This document shows positions 1-6,131 of a DNA stretch of 6,355 nucleotides, piece by piece. The notes beneath the pieces are model-generated. The model did no database searches, was not told where the DNA came from, and worked only from the letters and a program-made list of their open reading frames with translations. This DNA comes from DATLGD01 sp035540755 (GTDB lineage Bacteria; Actinomycetota; Actinomycetes; Mycobacteriales; SCTD01): the NCBI GenBank assembly GCA_035540755.1, contig DATLGD010000197.1:1-6355 (forward strand). Direction: 5' to 3'. The position numbers and the translations under genes are program-made. Position 1 is the stretch's first letter; the number at the start of each line of letters is the position of its first letter.

Positions 1-24
1 GGTCAGGCAGGGGCGGCGGGCGGG

Positions 25-861
25 TCAAGCCGGCGTGGCGGCCAGGCGGGCGAAGTCCTCGACGCCGAGCACCTCGCCACGCGCGCTCGGGTCGATGCCG
101 GCGGCGCGCAGACGCTCCTCCGCCCGCGCCGGCGAGCCGGCCCAGCCGGCGAGCGCTGCCCGCAGCGTCTTGCGGCGCTGGGCGAAGGCGGCGTCGACCA
201 CGGCGAAGACCGCCGCCCGGTCGCCCGGCGGTGGGTCGCGGCGGGTGAAGGCGACCAGCTTGGAGTCGACGTGGGGCGCCGGCCAGAACACGGTGCGGCC
301 GATCGAGCCGGCCCGGCGCACGTCGGCGTACCAGGCGGCCTTCACCGACGGGACGCCGTAGGTCTTCGAGCCGGGCGGCGCGGCGAGACGGTCCGCCACC
401 TCGGCCTGAACCATGACCAGGCCGGTGCGCAGGGCGGGCAGGTGCTCGAGCAGCCGGAGCAGCACCGGGACGGCCACGTTGTAGGGCAGGTTGGCGACGA
501 ACGCGGTCGGCGGCGGGCCCGGGACGCCGTCGAGGGTCAGCGCGTCCTGCAGCACGACCTCGAGCCGGTCGGCGCGCTCGGGCAGGCGCTCGCGCACCGT
601 CGTCGGCAGCTCGCCGGCGAGCAGGGGGTCGACCTCGACCGCGACGACGCGCTCGGCCACCGCGAGCAGGCCGAGGGTCAGCGACCCCAGGCCGGGCCCG
701 ACCTCGACGACGACGTCGTCCTCCCCCACACCGGCCGCGATGACGATGCGGCGCACCGTGTTGGGGTCGATGACGAAGTTCTGGCCGAGGGTCTTGGTCG
801 GGCGAAGCCCCAGGCGGTCGGCCAGCCGGCGCACGTCCGGGGCTGTCAGCAGGCCGTCCAC
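25..861 (-). CDS. rsmA: 16S rRNA (adenine(1518)-N(6)/adenine(1519)-N(6))-dimethyltransferase RsmA (KsgA)
   Basis: This 278-residue protein is the SAM-dependent enzyme that dimethylates two adjacent adenines in helix 45 of 16S rRNA late in 30S assembly. Visible motifs are the N-terminal TKTLGQNF (residues 22-29), the SAM-binding motif I VEVGPGLGSLT (52-62), the acidic end of motif II AVEVD (74-78), and the catalytic NLPYN (124-128) that marks adenine N6 methyltransferases. FAQRRKTLRAAL (226-237) in the C-terminal helical domain is typical of KsgA. Length is normal for the family. The start is GTG at 861; an in-frame TAG lies four codons upstream, so no earlier start is possible. No clear Shine-Dalgarno is seen. 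The gene follows rpfB after a 112-bp gap holding two hairpins. In actinobacteria ispE usually follows; the 24 bases after this stop hold no start codon or other visible feature. Identity is very secure. Confidence 0.97.
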   Translation of the reverse strand: MDGLLTAPDVRRLADRLGLRPTKTLGQNFVIDPNTVRRIVIAAGVGEDDVVVEVGPGLGSLTLGLLAVAERVVAVEVDPLLAGELPTTVRERLPERADRLEVVLQDALTLDGVPGPPPTAFVANLPYNVAVPVLLRLLEHLPALRTGLVMVQAEVADRLAAPPGSKTYGVPSVKAAWYADVRRAGSIGRTVFWPAPHVDSKLVAFTRRDPPPGDRAAVFAVVDAAFAQRRKTLRAALAGWAGSPARAEERLRAAGIDPSARGEVLGVEDFARLAATPA

Positions 862-874
862 GGCACGTGTCTAC

Positions 875-898
875 CGTGCGTCCGGCTGGAGACGCACG
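875..898 (-). other. Small hairpin in the rsmA leader
   Basis: CGTGCGTC (875-882) and GACGCACG (891-898) form a perfect 8-bp stem with an 8-base loop. On the minus strand the stem ends 13 nt before the rsmA GTG, inside the zone where a ribosome-binding site would lie. It could affect translation initiation or add to the rpfB terminator just upstream. A TA-starting hexamer, TAGACA (873-868), lies exactly 6 nt before the GTG, but it lacks the final T of the TANNNT -10 consensus, so a leaderless promoter is only weakly supported. The stem is visible; any function is inference. Confidence 0.4.
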
Positions 899-923
899 CA
901 GCCGGCGCGCACGTCCGGACGCA

Positions 924-960
924 CGACCGCCCGGTCCCCTTGTCGGGGACCGGGCGGTCG
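924..960 (-). terminator. Strong hairpin terminator after rpfB
   Basis: CGACCGCCCGGTCCCC (924-939) and its exact complement (945-960) form a perfect 16-bp, almost all G-C stem with a 5-base loop. It begins 13 nt past the rpfB stop codon on the minus strand. No U-tract follows, which is common for actinobacterial terminators. The position argues for termination or attenuation between rpfB and rsmA. A short palindrome, CGTCCGGACG (912-921), lies next to it on the rsmA side. Confidence 0.8.
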
Positions 961-973
961 GAGCATGCGGGTC

Positions 974-2179
974 CTAGCTGAACAGGTGCCTGCCGCAGGT
1001 CGGCCACTGCCCGGCGCCGGAGCGGTTGTAGAGGACCTTGGCCCGGTAGGTCTGCTCGTCGGGCGAGGCCTGCGACGGGACGCCGCTGCCGCCGACGCTG
1101 TTCCAGGTGGCCTGGGCGAACTGGTAGAGCCCGTGGTAGCGCCCGTTCGGGCTGACCGCGCGCGGGTTGCCGCCGCTCTCGCAGCGGGCCAGCGCCGGCC
1201 AGTTGAGGCTGTCGGCGCCGCCGGTGCCCTGTCGCGGCGCCGAGGAGCCGCCGGACGCGGCGGCCGGGCGGGGAGCGGGGGCCTTGGTGCCGACGGCGAG
1301 GATGCGCGGGGTCGGCTCGGTGACCGTCTCCTCCGACACGACCTCGCGGCTCTCGACGGCACCGTCGACGAGGGTGACGACCGTCGTGCGCCGGAGCAGG
1401 CCGTTCTTGCCGGCCTGCAGCGTCCGGGTCTTGCCCTTCTCGAGGTTCGCGTCGTCGCGCCGCTCGGTGCCGAACGGGACGGCGACGTCGGCGGTGCTCT
1501 GCTCGGTGCGCACCCGCTGGACACCGACGGCGAGGCCTTCGGTGACGGGTTCCTCGACGGCGGGGGCCACGCGGTCGAGCTCGCCGACCTCGACGCCGGC
1601 CTCGGTCAGCAGGTCGCCGACGGTGGCGGCGGCCGACACCAGCGGCCGCTCCTCGCCGTCGACGGCGACCACGACGTTCTTCGGGGTGCGCACCTCGAGG
1701 GCGAGGCCGCCCAGCGGGATGCTGCGCGAGCGGGACGCCGACAGGGCCAGGCCCTCCTGCCGCAGGTCCAGCTGGGCCAGCGCCTCGTCGACGGACAGGG
1801 CGGTGACCCACACGGTGCGCTGCTCGCCGTCGACCGTGAGCTCCAGCGGACGGCCGCGGCGCAGCACGACGCGGTCGCCGTCCTCGACCTCGGTGTCGGC
1901 CGAGGGCACCAGCGAGTCGTGCTCGCCGACCTCGATCTCGGCGGCCTCGAGGACGTCGGCAACGGTGGCGCCACGGAAGCTGACCTCGGTCAGCTCCTCG
2001 TCGACGGCCAGTGCGACGGTCTTGCCGGTGAGGGTCCAGGCGGCGGTGGCGGCGACGAGGGCCACCAGCAGAACGGCCTGCAGGACGAGGGCGGTGGGCC
2101 GGCGGAGGGCTGCGGCGGCGGTCGAGCCGGCGTGGCCCGTGGAGGCGACGGCGGAGCGGACGGTGGAGCGGATGGGCAC
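974..2179 (-). CDS. rpfB: Resuscitation-promoting factor RpfB (DUF348 x3, G5, Rpf catalytic domain)
   Basis: This 401-residue exported protein is a muralytic factor that cleaves peptidoglycan glycan strands and helps resuscitate dormant actinobacteria. After a basic N-terminus there is one hydrophobic segment (about 29-48), a signal or anchor sequence. There is no lipobox cysteine. Three DUF348 repeats follow, around 52-95, 107-145 and 165-205, each with an aVDGe- or aVDEe-like core and a (t)VxdaL/DLL helix. A G5 domain spans about 218-297, then a Pro/Ala/Ser/Gly linker (297-322). The C-terminal Rpf domain (324-401) has the lysozyme-like fold signature ALARCESGGNP (329-339), with E334 as the expected catalytic acid, and YHGLYQFAQATW (348-359). 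C333 and C395 match the expected disulphide. The start is GTG at 2179, with GGAG (2187-2184) only 4 nt upstream; an in-frame TAG at 2209-2207 excludes earlier starts. A promoter lies about 125 bp upstream and a strong terminator follows. Domain order matches RpfB of mycobacteria and relatives. Confidence 0.96.
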   Translation of the reverse strand: MPIRSTVRSAVASTGHAGSTAAAALRRPTALVLQAVLLVALVAATAAWTLTGKTVALAVDEELTEVSFRGATVADVLEAAEIEVGEHDSLVPSADTEVEDGDRVVLRRGRPLELTVDGEQRTVWVTALSVDEALAQLDLRQEGLALSASRSRSIPLGGLALEVRTPKNVVVAVDGEERPLVSAAATVGDLLTEAGVEVGELDRVAPAVEEPVTEGLAVGVQRVRTEQSTADVAVPFGTERRDDANLEKGKTRTLQAGKNGLLRRTTVVTLVDGAVESREVVSEETVTEPTPRILAVGTKAPAPRPAAASGGSSAPRQGTGGADSLNWPALARCESGGNPRAVSPNGRYHGLYQFAQATWNSVGGSGVPSQASPDEQTYRAKVLYNRSGAGQWPTCGRHLFS

Positions 2180-2303
2180 GAGACTCCGAACGACGTGCTT
2201 CCCGGTCTAGGGGCAGGGCGGTGCCGGTCCGACCTCGGGGAGGACGACCGCGCGCACCGCAGGAAGAGGTCAGAGCACCCCGACACCGGCGGACTGTGAC
2301 AAG
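2180..2303 (-). promoter_or_regulatory. rpfB 5' leader with mutually exclusive pairings
   Basis: Between the predicted promoter and the rpfB GTG lies an untranslated leader of about 118 nt, assuming transcription starts near 2297. On the minus strand GCCGGT (2290-2285) can pair with ACCGGC (2228-2223), enclosing GGGG/CCCC (2281-2278 with 2240-2237). Alternatively GACCTC (2271-2266) can pair with GAGGTC (2236-2231), which crosses the inner stem, so the two cannot form together as a simple fold. The pairings are visible; a switch is inference. As I recall, an RNA switch in the rpfB leader has been reported for Mycobacterium tuberculosis. I do not recognise a named riboswitch class here. Confidence 0.35.
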
Positions 2304-2332
2304 ACGCTAACGGCAGCAAACGCGGCGCACAA
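2304..2332 (-). promoter_or_regulatory. Predicted rpfB promoter (-35 TTGTGC, -10 TAGCGT)
   Basis: On the minus strand TTGTGC (2332-2327) and TAGCGT (2309-2304) are separated by exactly 17 bases. TAGCGT fits the actinobacterial TANNNT -10 consensus and TTGTGC keeps the TTG of the -35. This is also the least GC-rich part of the gap. The predicted transcription start is near 2297, giving rpfB its own promoter independent of tatD. No competing motif of similar quality is seen elsewhere in the gap. Confidence 0.6.
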
Positions 2333-2481
2333 CACCTGGGTGGGGGACGGGGCCCTTCCTGAGGCCCGGCGGAGACCTCGAGTGGAGGGAGAAGGCCAGG
2401 TCAGGCCAGAGATCACGACCACCCTGTGAAACCGCTCACGAAGGCGCGTCCAGCCCCACCGACCGGGTCGTCACGCGATCG
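2333..2481. other. tatD to rpfB intergenic segment, no gene
   Basis: This is the part of the 302-bp gap upstream of the rpfB promoter. It holds no plausible coding sequence. A weak stem on the minus strand, GAGGTC (2379-2374) with GGCCTC (2366-2361, one U-G pair), could be a poor terminator for tatD about 100 nt after its stop. AGGCCAG occurs twice, 3 bases apart (2393-2399 and 2403-2409). TCGTCAC occurs twice near the tatD stop. No operator or riboswitch is recognised. Confidence 0.5.
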
Positions 2482-3306
2482 TCACATCCCGAAGACGCGC
2501 CGCCCGGTCGCGCGAACGGCGTCGCACAGCTCGGCGAGGTCGTCGCCGCGGACCTCGGCGAGCGCCCGCAGGGTGAGCGGGACGAGGTAGGGCGCGTTCG
2601 GCCGCCCGCGGTAGGGCACCGGCGTGAGGAACGGCGCGTCGGTCTCGACGAGCAGCAGCTCGCGAGGAGCGAGGGCGGCGGCCTCCCGCAAGGGGTCGTT
2701 GGTCTTGAAGGTGACCGGACCGGCGAAGCTCATCACCCAGCCCCGATCGGCGCAGTGCCGCGCCATCACGGCGTCGCCGGAGAAGCAGTGGAAGACCACG
2801 TGCTCGGGAGCGCCCTCGTCCTCGAGCACCCGCAGCACGTCGTCATGGGCGTCTCGGTCGTGGATGACCAGCGCCGTCCCGGTCCGCTTGGCGATGGCGA
2901 TGTGCGCGCGGAAGGACTCCTCCTGCGCCCGGTGCCCCTCCGGCCCGGTGCGGTAGTGGTCGAGCCCGGTCTCGCCGACGGCGCGCACCTGTGGCAGCGC
3001 GGCGAGCGCCTCGATCTCGCGCAGCGCCTCGTCGGTGGCCGCGCCGCCGCCCGCCTCGTTCGGGTGCAGCGCGACGGCCGCCCAGACGTCGTCGTGCTGC
3101 GCCGCCGCCTCGGCCGACCAGCGGCTCGACGGCAGGTCGACGCCGACCTGCACCACCGCCTCGATGCCGACGGCGCGCGCCTGCTCCAGCGCCTGCTCGA
3201 CCGGGACGTCCATCAGGTCCAGGTGGCAGTGGCTGTCGAAGGCCGGCGCCGGCAGCGGCTCGGGCGCCGGCGGCGCGTCGCCGACCCGCCCGTGCCCGCG
3301 GGTCAC
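2482..3306 (-). CDS. tatD: TatD family metal-dependent hydrolase (DNase)
   Basis: This 274-residue TIM-barrel hydrolase belongs to the TatD/YcfH group, cytoplasmic metal-dependent nucleases linked to DNA repair and fragmentation. Metal-ligand motifs appear in order: DSHCHLD (24-30; H26 and H28), GETGLD (111-116; E112), IHDR (148-151; H149), FHCFSG (172-177; H173) and ETDAPFL (221-227; D223). NAPY (237-240) near the end is also typical. All expected ligands are present, so it should be active. The first ~20 residues are a Pro/Ala/Gly-rich extension before the barrel. The start is GTG at 3306; reading back in frame the first stop is TGA at 3342-3340 with no other start between, and the next Met lies beyond the H-C-H motif, so this start is forced. 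The Shine-Dalgarno is poor and a palindrome, CGGACGTCCG (3307-3316), abuts the start. The metG-tatD-rpfB order is the standard actinobacterial arrangement. The precise physiological substrate cannot be read from sequence. Confidence 0.95.
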   Translation of the reverse strand: MTRGHGRVGDAPPAPEPLPAPAFDSHCHLDLMDVPVEQALEQARAVGIEAVVQVGVDLPSSRWSAEAAAQHDDVWAAVALHPNEAGGGAATDEALREIEALAALPQVRAVGETGLDHYRTGPEGHRAQEESFRAHIAIAKRTGTALVIHDRDAHDDVLRVLEDEGAPEHVVFHCFSGDAVMARHCADRGWVMSFAGPVTFKTNDPLREAAALAPRELLLVETDAPFLTPVPYRGRPNAPYLVPLTLRALAEVRGDDLAELCDAVRATGRRVFGM

Positions 3307-3335
3307 CGGACGTCCGCGCGCTGCGGCGGAGCCGG

Positions 3336-3393
3336 TGTGTCAGGACGCGGACGCGCGCGGGCGGTCCGTCCGCTGCGTCCGCGTCCTGGCACA
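3336..3393 (-). terminator. Long hairpin between metG and tatD
   Basis: Two 19-base arms, 3336-3354 and 3375-3393, are complementary at 18 of 19 positions (core CAGGACGCGGACGC) around a 20-base loop. The hairpin starts 31 nt after the metG stop on the minus strand and ends 29 nt before the tatD GTG. It lacks a U-tract. The likely role is terminating metG transcription or attenuating tatD. The single imperfect pair is U-G if read as plus-strand RNA but C-A as minus-strand RNA. Confidence 0.7.
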
Positions 3394-3424
3394 GCCGCGG
3401 TGCGGGCGTGGTCGGACGCAGCCG

Positions 3425-5206
3425 TCACTGGTCGGCCTCGAGGCGGGCGAGCTCCTCCTCGGCCACCGAGGGGTCCAGCTTGCGGAACAGCGGGGTCGGC
3501 GCGGCGATCGGCGTGCCGACCCGCAGCGGCCGGGACTCCCACACCGCCGCCGCAGCGGCGTAGTCGCCGGTGAGCACCGGGTAGGAGGGACCGCCGTCGA
3601 GGTCGGCGACCTCCTGCAGCACGGGCAGGCCGCTCCACGGCTCGTCGTGGCCGAGCATCCGGTGCACGGCGTCCGAGCTGTGCGGCAGGAACGGCGTCAG
3701 CAGCGCCTTGGCGTCGTCGACCAGCTGCAGGGCCACGTGCAGGACGGCGTCGCGCCGCGCGGGATCGTCCTTGAGCTTCCACGGCGCCTGGTCCGACAGG
3801 TACTTGTTCGCCTCGCCGACGACGCGCATCACCTCGGTGATGGCGGCCTTCTGCTGCGAGCGGTCGAGCAGGTCGCCGACGGTGTCGAACGCCGCTCGGC
3901 TGGCGGCGAGCACGTCGACGTCGACCTTCTCCATCGGCCCGGCCGGTGGGATGCTGCCGAGGTTCTTCGCGACCAGCGACAGGGTGCGGTTGACCAGGTT
4001 CCCCCAGCCCGCCACCAGCTCGGTGTTGTTGCGGGTGACGAACTGCTCCCAGGTGAAGTCGGTGTCGCTGCTCTCGGGCCCGGCGATCGACAGGTAGTAG
4101 CGCAGCGCGTCGGGCCCGTACCGGTCCAGCACGTCGCGGACGTAGATGACGACGGAGCGGGAGCTGGAGAACTTGCGTCCCTCCATGGTCAGGAACTCGC
4201 TGCTCACCACCTCGCTCGGCAGCTCGAGCTCGCCGAGCGGGCCGGGCTCACCGGCCGGCCGGCCGCTCGCGCCGAGCAGGATCGCCGGCCAGATCACCGA
4301 GTGGAAGACGACGTTGTCCTTGCCCATGAAGTAGCGGCCGTCGACCCCCGGGCTCCAGAACGGGCGCCACGCGTCAGGGTCGCCGCTGCGGCGGGCCCAC
4401 TCCACCGACGCCGACAGGTAGCCGATGACGGCGTCGAACCAGACGTAGATGCGCTTGTCGGTGCGGTCGCTCCAGCCGGGCAGCGGGATGGGCACGCCCC
4501 AGTCGAGGTCGCGGGTGATGGGCCGCGGCTTGAGGTCGCCGACGAGGTTCTCGCTGAACTTCAGCACGTTCGGGCGCCAGCCCTCGCGCGACTGCAGCCA
4601 CTCCCCCAGCGCCTCGGCGAAGGCCGGCAGCTCGAGGTAGAACTGCGCCGACTCGACGAACTGCGGCGGCTTCCCGTCGATCTTCGAGCGCGGGTCGATC
4701 AGGTCCTGGGGGTCGAGCTGCCTGCCGCAGCTGTCGCACTGGTCGCCCCGCGCCCCGTCGTAGCCGCAGTGCGGACAGGTGCCCTCGACGTAGCGGTCGG
4801 GGAGCCCCCGGCCGGTGGTCGGGTCGATGGCCGACAGCTGCGAGCGCTCGACGACGTAGCCGTTGGCGTGCAGAGCCGTGAACAGCTGCTGCACGACGGC
4901 GTAGTGGTTGCGCGTCGTCGTCCGGGTGAACAGGTCGTAGGACAGGCCGAGGCCCTGCAGGTCCTCGGCGATGACCCGGTTGTAGCGGTCGGCCAGCTCG
5001 CGCGCCGTCACACCCTCGCGGTCGGCCTGCACCTGGATCGGGGTGCCGTGCTCGTCGGTGCCGCTGACCATGAGGACGGCGTCACCCCGCATCCGGCGGT
5101 ACCGGCTGAACACGTCGGACGGAACGCCGAAGCCGGCGACGTGTCCGATGTGCCGGGGGCCGTTGGCGTAGGGCCAGGCGACCGCGGTCAGGGTGTGGCG
5201 GGGCAT
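3425..5206 (-). CDS. metG: Methionine--tRNA ligase MetG
   Basis: This 593-residue class I aminoacyl-tRNA synthetase charges tRNA-Met and initiator tRNA with methionine. Visible features are the Rossmann start AWPYANGPRHIGH with HIGH at 19-22, and GTDEHGTP (49-56). A four-cysteine zinc knuckle follows, CPHC (144-147) and CDSC (157-160). The methionine-pocket region IYVWFDAVIGY is at 253-263, FMGKDN at 293-298, and the KMSKS-equivalent KFSSS at 345-349. The anticodon-binding helical domain includes WGNLVNR (401-407) and continues to about 520. No C-terminal EMAP-type tRNA-binding domain follows; the tail ends in a short acidic helix, and the length fits the actinobacterial form without that domain. 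The start is ATG at 5206, where the conserved N-terminal motif begins. It lies 72 bp after rsmI. A TAGGCT hexamer sits 6 nt before the ATG, suggesting a leaderless transcript. Identity is very secure. Confidence 0.97.
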   Translation of the reverse strand: MPRHTLTAVAWPYANGPRHIGHVAGFGVPSDVFSRYRRMRGDAVLMVSGTDEHGTPIQVQADREGVTARELADRYNRVIAEDLQGLGLSYDLFTRTTTRNHYAVVQQLFTALHANGYVVERSQLSAIDPTTGRGLPDRYVEGTCPHCGYDGARGDQCDSCGRQLDPQDLIDPRSKIDGKPPQFVESAQFYLELPAFAEALGEWLQSREGWRPNVLKFSENLVGDLKPRPITRDLDWGVPIPLPGWSDRTDKRIYVWFDAVIGYLSASVEWARRSGDPDAWRPFWSPGVDGRYFMGKDNVVFHSVIWPAILLGASGRPAGEPGPLGELELPSEVVSSEFLTMEGRKFSSSRSVVIYVRDVLDRYGPDALRYYLSIAGPESSDTDFTWEQFVTRNNTELVAGWGNLVNRTLSLVAKNLGSIPPAGPMEKVDVDVLAASRAAFDTVGDLLDRSQQKAAITEVMRVVGEANKYLSDQAPWKLKDDPARRDAVLHVALQLVDDAKALLTPFLPHSSDAVHRMLGHDEPWSGLPVLQEVADLDGGPSYPVLTGDYAAAAAVWESRPLRVGTPIAAPTPLFRKLDPSVAEEELARLEADQ

Positions 5207-5212
5207 GACGCG

Positions 5213-5218
5213 AGCCTA
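5213..5218 (-). promoter_or_regulatory. Possible -10 element for a leaderless metG transcript
   Basis: TAGGCT (5218-5213) matches TANNNT and its last T lies 7 positions before the A of the metG ATG, the spacing expected if transcription starts at the start codon. No convincing -35 is seen 17-18 bp upstream. The same bases contain AGG at about 8 nt from the ATG, so they could instead act as a weak ribosome-binding site on a read-through transcript. Confidence 0.3.
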
Positions 5219-5225
5219 GTGAGCG

Positions 5226-5278
5226 CCCTGCGTCAGCCCCCCGGAGCAGCGCCAGGCTCAGGACTTCTGACGCGAGGG
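5226..5278 (-). terminator. Bulged hairpin after rsmI
   Basis: On the minus strand, directly after the rsmI stop, CCCT-C-GCGTCAG (5278-5267) pairs with CTGACGCAGGG (5236-5226). This gives 11 base pairs with one bulged C (5274) and a 30-base loop. GAGC/GCTC within the loop can extend it. It could terminate rsmI transcripts or attenuate read-through into metG. The loop is large and there is no U-tract, so the assignment is tentative. Confidence 0.45.
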
Positions 5279-6112
5279 TCAGCGGGCGTGCTTGGCGGCG
5301 ACGACGGCGTCGTAGACCTCGCGGCGCGGCCGGCCGGTCTCCGACGCCACGGCGGCGATGGCCTCCTTGCGGGACAGCCCGGCGTCCTCGCGCAGGGCGA
5401 CCGCGCCGACCAGGTCGCCGTCGTCGAGCTCGGCTGCCGGCTCGGCGCCGGCGAGCACCACCGTCACCTCGCCCAGCACCCCGCCAGCTGCCCACGCCGC
5501 GAGCTCGGCGACGGTGCCACGGCGCACCTCCTCGTGCGTCTTGGTCAGCTCGCGGCAGACGACGGCGCGCCGGCCGGCGCCGAGCACCTCGACCATGTCC
5601 GTCAGGCACGCGGCGAGCCGGTGCGGCGCCTCGAACAGCACCGCGGTGCGCCGCTCGGCCTGCAGCTCGGCCAGCCGGGCCCGCCGCTCGCCTGCCTTGC
5701 GGGGCAGGAAGCCCTCGAAGCAGAACCGGTCGCTGGGCAGGCCGCTGACGGCGAGGGCCGTGGTCACGGCGGAGGGCCCGGGGACGCAGGTGACGGGCAG
5801 GTCCTCCGCCGCGGCGGCGGCCACCAGCCGGAAGCCGGGGTCGGACACCGTCGGCATGCCGGCGTCGGTGACGAGCAGCACGCGTACGCCGCCGCGCAGC
5901 GCCTCGAGCAGCTCGGGCGTGCGCTGCGCCTCGTTGCCCTCGAAGTAGGAGACGACGCGGCCGGACGGCGTGGCACCGAGGTCGGCGCACAGCCGGCGCA
6001 GCCGCCGGGTGTCCTCCGCCGCGACGACCTCGGCCGTCGACAGCTCCTGGGCCAGGCGCGTGCTCGCGTCGGCAGCCCGGCCGATCGGCGCACCGGCCAG
6101 GACGAGAGGCAT
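5279..6112 (-). CDS. rsmI: 16S rRNA (cytidine(1402)-2'-O)-methyltransferase RsmI
   Basis: This 277-residue tetrapyrrole-methylase-fold protein uses SAM to 2'-O-methylate C1402 in the 30S decoding centre. Motifs in order are VLAGAPIG (4-11, the family's glycine-rich start), AAEDTRRL (31-38), VSYFEGNE (54-61), VTDAGMPTVSDPG (81-93), VPGPSA (110-115, SAM pocket), FEGFLPRK (132-139), FEAPHR (160-165) and CRELTKTHEE (186-195). The C-terminal tail LSRKEAIAAVA...REVYDAVV (246-270) is the usual helical domain. Length is normal. The start is ATG at 6112, which gives the canonical N-terminus; CAGGA (6124-6120) lies 7 nt upstream as a good ribosome-binding site. It is the first gene of the minus-strand series and is divergent from the pmt fragment, the usual actinobacterial arrangement. 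The YFEGNE wording, in place of the enterobacterial form, is as I remember it in other actinobacteria. Confidence 0.96.
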   Translation of the reverse strand: MPLVLAGAPIGRAADASTRLAQELSTAEVVAAEDTRRLRRLCADLGATPSGRVVSYFEGNEAQRTPELLEALRGGVRVLLVTDAGMPTVSDPGFRLVAAAAAEDLPVTCVPGPSAVTTALAVSGLPSDRFCFEGFLPRKAGERRARLAELQAERRTAVLFEAPHRLAACLTDMVEVLGAGRRAVVCRELTKTHEEVRRGTVAELAAWAAGGVLGEVTVVLAGAEPAAELDDGDLVGAVALREDAGLSRKEAIAAVASETGRPRREVYDAVVAAKHAR

Positions 6113-6131
6113 GCCACCATCCTGCCTGGCC

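Noticed and set aside
1..24. The beginning of ispE after rsmA
   Set aside because: The 24 bases contain no minus-strand start codon or ribosome-binding site, so the expected neighbour cannot be claimed from this window.
846..1811. Long alternative minus-strand frames within rpfB
   Set aside because: They are Arg/Pro/Ala-rich frameshifted readings of rpfB with no motifs; the rpfB frame carries the DUF348, G5 and Rpf domains.
491..2299. A 602-codon open frame on the plus strand, antisense to rsmA and rpfB
   Set aside because: It is a high-GC mirror frame: composition is Arg/Gly/Ala-rich and low complexity, no domain is recognisable, and both opposite-strand genes are complete with catalytic motifs.
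2180..2481. A ydaO-type (c-di-AMP) riboswitch, sometimes found upstream of rpf and NlpC/P60 genes
   Set aside because: I could not find its conserved core segments on the minus strand; only short generic stems are present. A covariance-model scan would settle it.
2755..3573. Plus-strand frames opposite tatD and the metG 3' end
   Set aside because: They lack any recognisable motif or ribosome-binding context and lie antisense to secure genes.
4236..4275. A run of CCGGCCGGCCGG-like palindromes
   Set aside because: It lies within metG coding sequence and is explained by Ala/Gly/Arg/Pro codons in GC-rich DNA.
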